A stretch of 64,000 nucleotides of DNA, from positions 1 through 64,000 of the forward strand of contig DATEDI010000001.1 of NCBI GenBank assembly GCA_035281745.1. Reading direction: 5' to 3'. The notes under the pieces are model-generated. The model was not told the DNA's origin, made no database searches, and was given only the letters and a program-made list of their open reading frames with translations. Made by a program: the position numbers and the translations under genes. Below are positions 17,675 to 26,694 of this stretch, piece by piece. The first letter of the stretch is position 1; every line of letters begins with the position of its first letter. This stretch comes from 66-474 sp035281745. GTDB taxonomy: Bacteria > Pseudomonadota > Gammaproteobacteria > Xanthomonadales > Rhodanobacteraceae.

Positions 17675-18435
17675 ATACGCGAATCGGCGAGACGTGGTTG
17701 CTCGATCTCGGCAACTCGCGGGCCAAGCTTGCGCGGTTGGCGCAAGGCGATCCGGTCGACGTCACCGCGTTGGACTGGGCGCAGCCGGATTTTGCGGCGC
17801 AGCTGCGTCAACTCGCCGGGCGCTGGCCGCGGCCGTCGCGCATCCTTGTCGCTTCCGTGGCGCGGGTCGATCGCGCCGATCGCGTACGCGATTGGCTGCC
17901 GGCCGCTGCGGGGACGAAAGTCGAATGGCTGCGCACGCCGCGGCAGGCTTGCGGCGTCGGCAATCGCTATGCCAGGCCGGAGCGGCTCGGTATCGATCGC
18001 TTTCTGTCGATGGTGGCCGTGCACGCGCGCACGGGCGGCGCCGGCCTCGTGATCGGTTGCGGGACAGCCATGACGCTGGATGCGGTGGGCGCGAACGGCG
18101 AACATTCGGCGGGTCTGATCGCGCTGTCGCCCGGACGGATGCTGGAGGCCCTGCGTGTCGAGACCGCGATCGCCGCCAGCAATCCGGATGCGTTTTCCGG
18201 CGATGGCGGCGATGACACCGCCGCTGCGTTGCAGGCGGGTTGCTGGTCCGCCGCGGGCGCACTGGTCGAATGGTTCGCGGAGCGCCACCGTGTTGCCCCG
18301 GCCCGTGCGCATGTGTGGCTGCACGGCGGCTGGTCCCCGCAACTGGCGGAATGGCTGGCAGGGGACGGATTTCATGCCGAGGTGTTCGAGCACGCCGTGC
18401 TGCACGGGCTTGCATTATTTTGCGATCATGCATGA
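17671..18435 (+). CDS. coaX: Type III pantothenate kinase
   Basis: First step of coenzyme A synthesis, the CoaX form which is not feedback-inhibited by CoA. 254 aa; GTG start overlapping the birA stop. ASKHA motifs LLDLGNSRAKLA (N-terminal phosphate), ERLGIDRFLSMVAVH and GCGTAMTLDAV are in order. birA-coaX pairing is common. The final residues Phe-Cys-Asp-His-Ala and the stop are encoded inside the GCGATCATGCATGATCGC palindrome of repeat copy D1. Confidence 0.94.
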   Translation: MNTRIGETWLLDLGNSRAKLARLAQGDPVDVTALDWAQPDFAAQLRQLAGRWPRPSRILVASVARVDRADRVRDWLPAAAGTKVEWLRTPRQACGVGNRYARPERLGIDRFLSMVAVHARTGGAGLVIGCGTAMTLDAVGANGEHSAGLIALSPGRMLEALRVETAIAASNPDAFSGDGGDDTAAALQAGCWSAAGALVEWFAERHRVAPARAHVWLHGGWSPQLAEWLAGDGFHAEVFEHAVLHGLALFCDHA

Positions 18436-18508
18436 TCGCGGCTACGTTCAATGTCGTCGAATCCTTGTAGATGCGGCCGCCTGCGAGTTCCAGAACGGGC
18501 TTCAGGGT
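18418..18508 (+). repeat. Composite intergenic repeat, copy D1
   Basis: First of two head-to-tail units with a 91-bp period. It opens TTTTGCGATCATGCATGATC, followed by a GGCTACGTT...CGAATCCTTGTAG spacer shared with D2, then CCAGAACGGGCTTCAGGG, a degenerate second palindrome. It contains the coaX stop codon (18433-18435). Confidence 0.85.
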
Positions 18509-18619
18509 TTTTGCGATCATCCCTGATCGCGGCTACGTTGAAGGCCATCGAATCCTTGTAGCTTCTCGTCTCGGAAGTTCCAGAACGGCCATCCACGGCC
18601 TGACTTTCCACAACAGCCG
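18509..18619 (+). repeat. Composite intergenic repeat, copy D2
   Basis: Second tandem unit: GCGATCATCCCTGATCGC (18513-18530), shared spacer with CGAATCCTTGTAG, then CCAGAACGGCCATCCACGG and GACTTTCCACAACAGCCG. It is the best-preserved copy with copy A. It ends seven bases before the SPOR-protein start, so its tail forms that gene's 5' leader. Confidence 0.88.
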
Positions 18620-18625
18620 CGTTGG

Positions 18626-19297
18626 ATGGGACTGATGTTCGTTCGCTTGCTGTTCCTGCTGCTGCTGGCCTTGAACGTTGGCGCGGGTGCGTGGCTGCTG
18701 TTCGGGCACGTCCCCGAATCGACGCTGCCGCCAGCCACCGATCCCGGCGTGCCCGAATTGCGATTGCTGTCGGAAACGCGCCACGCCGCGCAGCCGGTCA
18801 AGGCGCCGCCCGCAGCTGCCGCGACGGCGCCAACTTCGCGCGATGCCTGCAGCACGCTCGGCCCATTCATCACCACCGTCGACATGCGCGCGGCGATGCA
18901 GGCGTTGTCGCCACACGTCGCGCGCATCCAGTACCGTGAGGAACAAGTGCGCCGCTCGCACGGCTATTGGGTTTACCTGCCTGCCGCGGCGGACCGCGAG
19001 GGCGCGCTCGACGCCGCGCGGCGTCTGGCAGCCAAGGGCATCCACGACTACTACGTGGTGACCGCTGGCGATTCGCAGAACACCATTTCGCTGGGCCTTT
19101 TCAACGACCAGTCCAACGCCGAGAAGCGACTCGCACAGCTGCAGGCGCTCGACTTTGCCGCCAAGGTCGAGCAACGCGTCGAGACGGAACCTGCGTATTG
19201 GGTCGATTACGCAGTGCCGGCCGATGGAACCTTCGACTGGCAAGCGTGGCTGCCGGGCAGGAATGACCTGCAAGCGAATCCGATCGACTGCTTTTGA
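18626..19297 (+). CDS. SPOR-domain protein, membrane-anchored
   Basis: 223 aa with one N-terminal membrane anchor (about 5-26). An Ala/Pro linker follows, then a SPOR-like domain (about 75-175) with YWVYLPAAADREGALDAARR and the paired element NTISLGLFNDQSNAEKRL. SPOR domains bind denuded septal peptidoglycan, so a septal or envelope role is likely. A second in-frame ATG at 18635 would shorten it by three residues. The leader comes from repeat D2. Confidence 0.85.
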   Translation: MGLMFVRLLFLLLLALNVGAGAWLLFGHVPESTLPPATDPGVPELRLLSETRHAAQPVKAPPAAAATAPTSRDACSTLGPFITTVDMRAAMQALSPHVARIQYREEQVRRSHGYWVYLPAAADREGALDAARRLAAKGIHDYYVVTAGDSQNTISLGLFNDQSNAEKRLAQLQALDFAAKVEQRVETEPAYWVDYAVPADGTFDWQAWLPGRNDLQANPIDCF

Positions 19298-19322
19298 TTC
19301 CAGGCGCGCGGCCGGGCTGCGG

Positions 19323-19350
19323 TTTCGCACCCGCGGCCTGTTGCGATAAT
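19323..19350 (+). promoter_or_regulatory. Putative promoter of tRNA-Thr
   Basis: GATAAT (19345-19350, five of six matches to the -10 consensus) lies 11 bases before the tRNA 5' end. A weaker TTTCGC (19323-19328) sits 16 bp upstream as a -35. Confidence 0.5.
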
Positions 19351-19361
19351 CTTCATGGCAC

Positions 19362-19437
19362 GCCGGCATAGCTCAGTTGGTAGAGCAACCGCCTTGTAAG
19401 CGGTAGGTCGTCTGTTCGAGTCAGACTGTCGGCACCA
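19362..19437 (+). tRNA. tRNA-Thr (TGT anticodon)
   Basis: 76-nt cloverleaf with encoded CCA. Acceptor GCCGGCA pairs with TGTCGGC (one G-T). The D-arm contains AGCTCAGTTGGTAGAGC, the anticodon loop CTTGTAA gives anticodon TGT, and the T-loop TTCGAGT follows. Directly upstream of the Hpt gene. Confidence 0.97.
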
Positions 19438-19459
19438 GTGGCTGCAGGACGAGGCACAA

Positions 19460-19801
19460 ATGGGCGTGGAATCGGATCCCCGCGAAGCGGAATTCCAGGC
19501 GCAGATCGAGGCGCTGCGTCGGCATTTCATGCAGGAACTCCCCGGCCGCCGCGCCGCGCTGGCGTCCGCGTGGAGCGAGTGCGTGGATACCGGCGACGAA
19601 GCGCCGTGGCTGCGTTTGCGCGACGTGGCACACCGGTTGTCAGGCTCGGCGCCCTGTTACGGACTGGATGCGGTGGGCGACGCCGCGCGCGAGCTGGATC
19701 GCCTGCTGTCCGGACGCGCACCCTGTCGCGATCGTGCGGCCGCCACGCCCGCGGTCGCTTCACTCGCTGCCCTCCTCGACGCGGCCATTCACGACGCCTG
19801 A
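19460..19801 (+). CDS. Orphan Hpt phosphotransfer protein
   Basis: 113 aa, a stand-alone histidine phosphotransfer domain. The phospho-acceptor motif is VAHRLSGSAPCYGLDAVGD with His near residue 58; the following ARELDRLL helix is typical. Such proteins relay phosphate between hybrid kinases and response regulators. No hybrid kinase is nearby, so its partner is unknown. GAGG sits six bases from the ATG, 22 bp after tRNA-Thr. Confidence 0.85.
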   Translation: MGVESDPREAEFQAQIEALRRHFMQELPGRRAALASAWSECVDTGDEAPWLRLRDVAHRLSGSAPCYGLDAVGDAARELDRLLSGRAPCRDRAAATPAVASLAALLDAAIHDA

Positions 19802-19870
19802 CGTCGGGTGGTTCCACGCGCGCCTGCGGGCTATGCTTCCCAGTTCCCCACAACGATCGGGTGACGGCGC

Positions 19871-20794
19871 GTGGCCAGCACAACGAAATCGGTTTCCCTG
19901 TTCGGCGTTCCCACCGACATCGGCGCGGGTTCACGCGGCGCGTCGATGGGTCCGGAAGCGATGCGCGTGGCGGGTCTGGCCCAGGCGCTTGCCGGCCGCG
20001 GACTGGACGTGGTCGATCGCGGCAATCTCGCCGGGCCCATCAATCCCTGGCAGCCGCCGCGAGGGGGCTATCGCCACTTCGCGGAAGTCATCGCGTGGAA
20101 TCGCGCGGTGCTTGAAGCAGAGACGGCGGAGCTCGAGGCCGGCCGCGTGCCGATCATGCTGGGTGGCGATCATTGCCTTGCGATCGGATCGATCAGCGCG
20201 GTGGCGCGGCATTGTCGCAACAAGGGTCGCAAGCTGCGGGTGTTGTGGCTGGATGCGCACGCCGACTTCAATACTGCCGAGATCACGCCTTCCGGCAACA
20301 TCCACGGCATGCCCGTGGCCTGCCTGTGCGGCTTCGGTCCGCGCGAGTTGACGGAAGTGGGTGGAGTGGCGCCCGCGATCGCTGCGGACGTGGTGCGCCA
20401 GATCGGCATCCGCTCGGTCGATCCCAATGAAAAGAAGCTGGTGCACGACGCCGGCCTCGAGATTTTCGACATGCGCTATATCGACGAGCGCGGCATGCGA
20501 CGCGTGATGGAGGAAGCGCTGGATGGTCTGGATGCCGACACCCATCTGCACGTCAGCTTCGACGTGGATTTCCTCGATCCATCGATTGCACCGGCGGTCG
20601 GCACCACGGTCCCCGGGGGGCCGACTTACCGCGAAGCCCAGTTGTGCATGGAAATGATCGCCGACACCGGCTTGGCCGCCTCGCTGGACATCGTGGAGCT
20701 GAACCCGGCGCTGGATGAGCACAACCGCACCGCCGAACTGGTGGTGGACCTGGTCGAAAGCCTGTTCGGGAAATCCACCCTGATGCGCGCGTGA
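19871..20794 (+). CDS. rocF: Arginase
   Basis: Hydrolyses arginine to ornithine and urea with a binuclear manganese centre. 307 aa, ureohydrolase fold, GTG start. The metal ligands are in GGDHCLAIGS, WLDAHADFNT and SFDVDFLDPSIAPAVGT, all intact. GGPTYREAQ and the C-terminal NPALDEHNRTAEL favour true arginase over agmatinase. No other arginine catabolic genes are adjacent. Confidence 0.94.
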   Translation: MASTTKSVSLFGVPTDIGAGSRGASMGPEAMRVAGLAQALAGRGLDVVDRGNLAGPINPWQPPRGGYRHFAEVIAWNRAVLEAETAELEAGRVPIMLGGDHCLAIGSISAVARHCRNKGRKLRVLWLDAHADFNTAEITPSGNIHGMPVACLCGFGPRELTEVGGVAPAIAADVVRQIGIRSVDPNEKKLVHDAGLEIFDMRYIDERGMRRVMEEALDGLDADTHLHVSFDVDFLDPSIAPAVGTTVPGGPTYREAQLCMEMIADTGLAASLDIVELNPALDEHNRTAELVVDLVESLFGKSTLMRA

Positions 20795-20835
20795 CCGCTC
20801 GCCGGACAGTTCGGCAATGGGGGTTTGACAAAGCA

Positions 20836-20853
20836 GCGATCATGGACGATCGC
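20836..20853 (-). repeat. Half-copy of the composite repeat (E)
   Basis: Only the first palindrome is present; the minus strand reads GCGATCGTCCATGATCGC, followed by TGCTTTG as in copy F2. There is no second module. It lies between arginase and the GGDEF gene. Confidence 0.6.
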
Positions 20854-21001
20854 ACGATAAATGAGACGCGCGTCAACAAACCGCCGCTCCGGCGGTCAAC
20901 AACTGTGACGGTGGCACGACTCGCGCGGGCGCGAGCACGCCTCTTGCACTTCCGGGGTGGGCGCCGCCTGGTGCGGGCGCGAAAACACGTCGAGGGACGT
21001 T

Positions 21002-22813
21002 GTGGCGAAACACAGGGGAAAATTCGGCGTACTGGAAGCCATTCCTGGTGGGCGTGCTTCGCTGCGCTGGTTCGGATGGTTCGGCATCGGCTTGCTGGTG
21101 GTTCCGGCAGGCGTACTGGCCGTACTCGCCACCACCGGCAGCGAGGCCCTGGGAAACGCGGCGCTGCTGCTGCGCATCGCCGGCCTCTGCGCGTTGGCCG
21201 GTTCGGGCGTGCTGCTGGTCTGGACGCTGGGTAGCCTGCGGCGGCTCGCCGAGCTGACGCAAGTGCTGTGCGAACAGGGCGAGAACCCGGTGTTCATCAA
21301 GGATGCCGGCCAGCGCTACCGATTCGTCAACGATGCGGCGGCGGCGCTGATCGGGCGTCGGGCCATGGACGTGCTGGGCCGGCGCGACAGCGATCTGCAG
21401 CCCGGTTCCGACGCGCTGGCGTGGGAAGAAAACGATCGCGTGTGCCTGGATCGCGACCTGCCCACGATGTTCCGCGAAGTGCAGGCGACCGCCTCGGGTG
21501 AACGCAGTTTCCTGGTTTCCAAGCGCCCGCTGCACGACACCCGCGGCCACGTGTCGGGCTTGGTCGGTGCCGCGCGCGACATCACCGACGAACTCGAATT
21601 GCAGAAACTGATGCGCCGGCGCGCGGACGAAACGCGGGTATGGTTCGAACTGAATCCGCTGCCGGTGGTCGTGTTCGCCAGCTCGGACTTGCGCGTCCTG
21701 AGCGCCAACGCCGCGGCCGAGCAGTGCTACGGCTATCCGCGCCAGCGCTTCCAGCAGCTGCACGTTTCCGACCTGTTCCTGCCGGCCGAGGCCGAGCGCC
21801 TGCGCGCCTACCTGCGCGATCCGGGTCGCGCGGTGCCCCCGGGCAGCGTGGCCTGGCAACACCGTCGCGCCAATGGCGATACTTTCGACGCGCTCACCGA
21901 CATCGGCAATCTTCCGCACGCCGAAATCCCCGCGCGGATGATGCTGGTGCGCGACCTGTCGAGCGAACACGCCTCGCGGCAGGCGTTGCGCGAGTGCGCC
22001 GGCCGTTACGATGATCTGGTGGAATCCGGGCTCGCGCTGGTCTGGATGCATGATCTGGACGGGCGGCTGCTGCGCGTCAACGCCTTGATGGCGCAGACGC
22101 TCGGCTACAGCCGCGAAGAGATGATCGGCCGTCCGCTGGCCGACTTCGTCGGTGACGAGGGCGACGGCAACTGGAACGACTACGCCGATCGCATCCGCAG
22201 CCTGCATCGCGACGGCGGCGTCCTGCATTTCATGGCACGCAATGGCGAGCGACGCGTGCTGCGATACCAGTTCATCTGCTACCCCGATGCCGAGCCGACG
22301 CCCTACGTGCTGGGTACCGCGCAGGACGTGACCCTGCGGCACCGCTACGAACTGCGCCTGCGCGACCAGAACCAACGCGACACGTTGACCGGCTGTCGCA
22401 CGCGGCGTTTCCTGGAATTGTTCGCGATGCAGGCCACGCACGGCCAAGTGTGGGGGTGCGTGGTGGTGGACATCGATTATTTCCGGCAATTGAACGCCAG
22501 CGAAGGGCGCGAGCGCGGCGATGAAGTGTTGCGCGAGATGGCGCGGCTGCTCGGCGCCACCGCCGGGGCCGGCGATGTGGTGGTGCGCATGGGCGGCGAC
22601 GAATTCGCGATCGTGATGCCACACACCACCGACCACGGCGTGCGCGAGCTGGCCGAGCGCCTCGCGATGGCGTCGCGCGATGGCATGCCGGCGGTGTTCT
22701 CGATTGGCTGGGCCCTGCGCGACGCCGACGAGCCCCTTGAATCCACGCTGCGGCGTGCCGACAAGATGCTGTTGCTTGGCCGGGCCCAGGAACGCGGCCC
22801 GGTTGGAGGGTGA
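21002..22813 (+). CDS. PAS-PAS-GGDEF diguanylate cyclase
   Basis: 603 aa from GTG 21002, chosen because GAGGGA lies five bases upstream. Two membrane segments (about 20-75) precede three PAS-like regions (about 95-210, 215-330, 345-455), then a GGDEF domain (about 455-600). The active-site motif is intact: RMGGDEFAIVM with GGDEF at 531-535. The RxxD inhibitory site usually five residues upstream is not visible, so product feedback may be absent. Synthesis of cyclic di-GMP in response to a redox or small-ligand signal through PAS is the likely role. No EAL domain. Confidence 0.9.
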   Translation: MAKHRGKFGVLEAIPGGRASLRWFGWFGIGLLVVPAGVLAVLATTGSEALGNAALLLRIAGLCALAGSGVLLVWTLGSLRRLAELTQVLCEQGENPVFIKDAGQRYRFVNDAAAALIGRRAMDVLGRRDSDLQPGSDALAWEENDRVCLDRDLPTMFREVQATASGERSFLVSKRPLHDTRGHVSGLVGAARDITDELELQKLMRRRADETRVWFELNPLPVVVFASSDLRVLSANAAAEQCYGYPRQRFQQLHVSDLFLPAEAERLRAYLRDPGRAVPPGSVAWQHRRANGDTFDALTDIGNLPHAEIPARMMLVRDLSSEHASRQALRECAGRYDDLVESGLALVWMHDLDGRLLRVNALMAQTLGYSREEMIGRPLADFVGDEGDGNWNDYADRIRSLHRDGGVLHFMARNGERRVLRYQFICYPDAEPTPYVLGTAQDVTLRHRYELRLRDQNQRDTLTGCRTRRFLELFAMQATHGQVWGCVVVDIDYFRQLNASEGRERGDEVLREMARLLGATAGAGDVVVRMGGDEFAIVMPHTTDHGVRELAERLAMASRDGMPAVFSIGWALRDADEPLESTLRRADKMLLLGRAQERGPVGG

Positions 22814-22928
22814 TCGCGCGTTGCGGCGTCGCTCATCCCTTGGCCGCTCGTATTGCGCCGCAGCATCGCGGCGCTTAGCATTTCCGGTTTGGCCTGCCAC
22901 CGGCGGGCGCGGAATAGTGCAGCGGGCG

Positions 22929-24689
<1,761 letters not shown>

Positions 24690-24720
24690 GTCTTCAAGCC
24701 CCCTTGGGTCTAGCGGGCGA

Positions 24721-24741
24721 CCGAACCGCGAAGCGGTTCGG
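24721..24741. terminator. Hairpin between aspS and yebC
   Basis: Perfect 9-bp stem CCGAACCGC / GCGGTTCGG with a GAA loop, 32 bp after the aspS stop. There is no T-run, so it may be a weak or Rho-assisted terminator, or simply a leader structure. Confidence 0.4.
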
Positions 24742-24845
24742 TGGGGCGGTGGGGAGCCGGTAGCCATGGGCGCAAGTGCGAACCCGTGGCGGTTGCGCAA
24801 GTGTTTCCCTAGACTTTCAACCTTTCAGTACAAACGGTATCGCCC

Positions 24846-25568
24846 ATGGGACGTGGTCCTTCCATCGCCGGCCGCAAGAACGCGCAAGACGCGAAGCGCG
24901 GTCAGGTGTTCACCAAGCTGGTGCGCGAAATCATGGTCGCCGCGCGCGCTGGCGGCGGCGACGTCAACGGCAATGCGCAATTGCGCACGGCCGTCGACAA
25001 GGCCATCGTGGCGTCGATGCCCAAGGACAACATTGAGCGGGCGATCAAGAAGGCGACTGGCGAACTCGAAGGCGTCACTTACGAAGAGCTGCACTTCGAG
25101 GGTTACGCGCCGGGCGGCGTCGCCGTACTGGTCGAGTGCCTCACCGACAATCGCCAGCGCACTATCTCCGACGTGCGCCACGCCTTCACCAAGTTCGGCG
25201 GCAACCTCGGCACGGATGGCTCGGTGGCGTACCTGTTCAAGAAGACCGGCGTGCTGTCCTACGCCGAAGGCGCGGACGAGGACAAAATCACCGATGCCGC
25301 GATCGAGGTCGGCGCGGAAGATGTGAAGGTGTGGCCGGAGGACGGCCAGATCGACGTGTTCACCACGCCCGAATCGTTCGAGGCCGTGCGCGAGGCGATG
25401 GAGAAAGCCGGCCTGAAACCCGATCATGTGGAAGTGACAATGCGTGCGGAACTCGACGTCCCGGTGGCCGCCGACCAAGTCGAAGCGGTGCAAGGATTGC
25501 TGGCGCGGCTTGACGAACTCGACGACGTCCAGAACGTGCACTCCAACGCGGATCTCCCGGCGGGTTGA
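24846..25568 (+). CDS. yebC: YebC/PmpR-family protein
   Basis: 240 aa, highly conserved family now linked to relief of ribosome stalling at proline-rich stretches and to transcriptional control. The start MGRGPSIAGRKNAQDAKRGQ and the AAKFGGNLG-like element FTKFGGNLGTDGSVAYLF are typical. Located directly before ruvC-ruvA, the usual neighbourhood. Confidence 0.95.
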   Translation: MGRGPSIAGRKNAQDAKRGQVFTKLVREIMVAARAGGGDVNGNAQLRTAVDKAIVASMPKDNIERAIKKATGELEGVTYEELHFEGYAPGGVAVLVECLTDNRQRTISDVRHAFTKFGGNLGTDGSVAYLFKKTGVLSYAEGADEDKITDAAIEVGAEDVKVWPEDGQIDVFTTPESFEAVREAMEKAGLKPDHVEVTMRAELDVPVAADQVEAVQGLLARLDELDDVQNVHSNADLPAG

Positions 25569-25570
25569 TC

Positions 25571-26107
25571 GTGGATTCGGCGCAGCCGTTGCGCATCCTC
25601 GGCATCGATCCCGGCAGCCAGCGCACCGGCGTCGGTATCATCGAAGCCGATGCCACGGGGAAGCTGCGCTGCGTGTTCCGCGCAACGCTGCAGGTGGCCG
25701 GTGAGGAAACGTTTCCGTTGCGCCTCAAACGGATCTATGACGAACTCTCGGGCATCATCGCCACGCACGCACCGGCGGAAGCCGCGATCGAGCGTGTGTT
25801 CATGGCGAAGAACGCCGACTCCGCGCTGAAGCTCGGCCAGGCGCGCGGCGCCGCGATTTGTGCGGCGGTCGGCTGCGGATTGCCGGTCAGCGAGTACGCG
25901 CCGAACGCCGTCAAGCAGGCGGTGGTCGGCAAGGGCCACGCCGGCAAGGAACAGGTGCAGCACATGGTGGGAATCCTGCTCAACACGCGCGAACCGCTGC
26001 AGGCGGACGCCGCCGACGCGCTCGCGATCGCGATCACGCACGCGCACCTGCGCGCCAGCGAAGCGCGCACCGGGATTGCGCTTGCCGCATGGGGGCGACG
26101 TCGATGA
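25571..26107 (+). CDS. ruvC: RuvC, Holliday junction resolvase
   Basis: Homodimeric endonuclease that cuts Holliday junctions held by RuvAB. 178 aa from GTG 25571; a TTG at 25565 overlapping the yebC stop is an alternative. The RNase-H-fold acidic residues are visible in LRILGIDPGSQRTG (Asp), AAIERVFMAKNADSALKLGQ (Glu) and QADAADALAIAITHAH (Asp-Ala-Ala-Asp-Ala). Overlaps ruvA by four bases. Confidence 0.96.
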   Translation: MDSAQPLRILGIDPGSQRTGVGIIEADATGKLRCVFRATLQVAGEETFPLRLKRIYDELSGIIATHAPAEAAIERVFMAKNADSALKLGQARGAAICAAVGCGLPVSEYAPNAVKQAVVGKGHAGKEQVQHMVGILLNTREPLQADAADALAIAITHAHLRASEARTGIALAAWGRRR

Positions 26108-26694
26108 TCGGTCGTCTGCGCGGATCGCTCATCGCCAAGCGTCCGCCGTGGGTACTCGTCGAAGTCGGCGGCGTCGGCTACGAACTGGAAGTGCCGATGT
26201 CCACGTTGTACGACTTGCCCGACGTCGGCAAGGAAGTGATCCTGCTGACCCACTACGCGCACAAGGAAGACACCGTCGCGCTGTACGGTTTCCTGCGTGA
26301 CGACGAGCGCAACCTGTTCCGCGACTTGCAGAAGGTTTCCGGCATTGGCGCGCGCATCGCGCTGGCGGTCTTGTCGGGCGTCCCGACGGCGGAATTTGCC
26401 CGGCTGGTACAGGCCGGCGATATCGCGGCGCTGACGCGCATTCCCGGCATCGGCAAGAAGACCGCCGAACGCATCGTGGTGGAATTGCGCGACCGCATCG
26501 GCAACGCCATGATCTCCGCGCCCGCCGGCTCCACGCCGGTCGCGCGCGATCCGCGCAGCGAAGCGGAGGCGGCCCTGCAGCAGTTGGGCTACAAACCGGT
26601 CGAAGCGGCGCGCCTCGCAGCCGCTGCGTGCGACGAAGGCGACGACGCCGAAACCATCATCCGCAAGGCGCTGCGCGCGGCGCTGGGTCGATGA
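26104..26694 (+). CDS. ruvA: RuvA, Holliday junction-binding protein
   Basis: Tetramer that binds the four-way junction and loads RuvB. 196 aa: N-terminal OB domain (MIGRLRGSLIAKRPPWVLVE), two helix-hairpin-helix motifs (LQKVSGIGARIAL and LTRIPGIGKKTAERI), and a C-terminal RuvB-contact domain (EAEAALQQLGYKPVEAARL). It overlaps ruvC at its start and kup at its stop (ATGA). ruvB does not follow; it lies 4.8 kb downstream. Confidence 0.96.
   Translation: MIGRLRGSLIAKRPPWVLVEVGGVGYELEVPMSTLYDLPDVGKEVILLTHYAHKEDTVALYGFLRDDERNLFRDLQKVSGIGARIALAVLSGVPTAEFARLVQAGDIAALTRIPGIGKKTAERIVVELRDRIGNAMISAPAGSTPVARDPRSEAEAALQQLGYKPVEAARLAAAACDEGDDAETIIRKALRAALGR

Noticed and set aside
20873..22900. Long minus-strand frame across the GGDEF gene
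   Set aside because: Antisense to a clear PAS-GGDEF protein; His/Gln/Arg-rich shadow composition.
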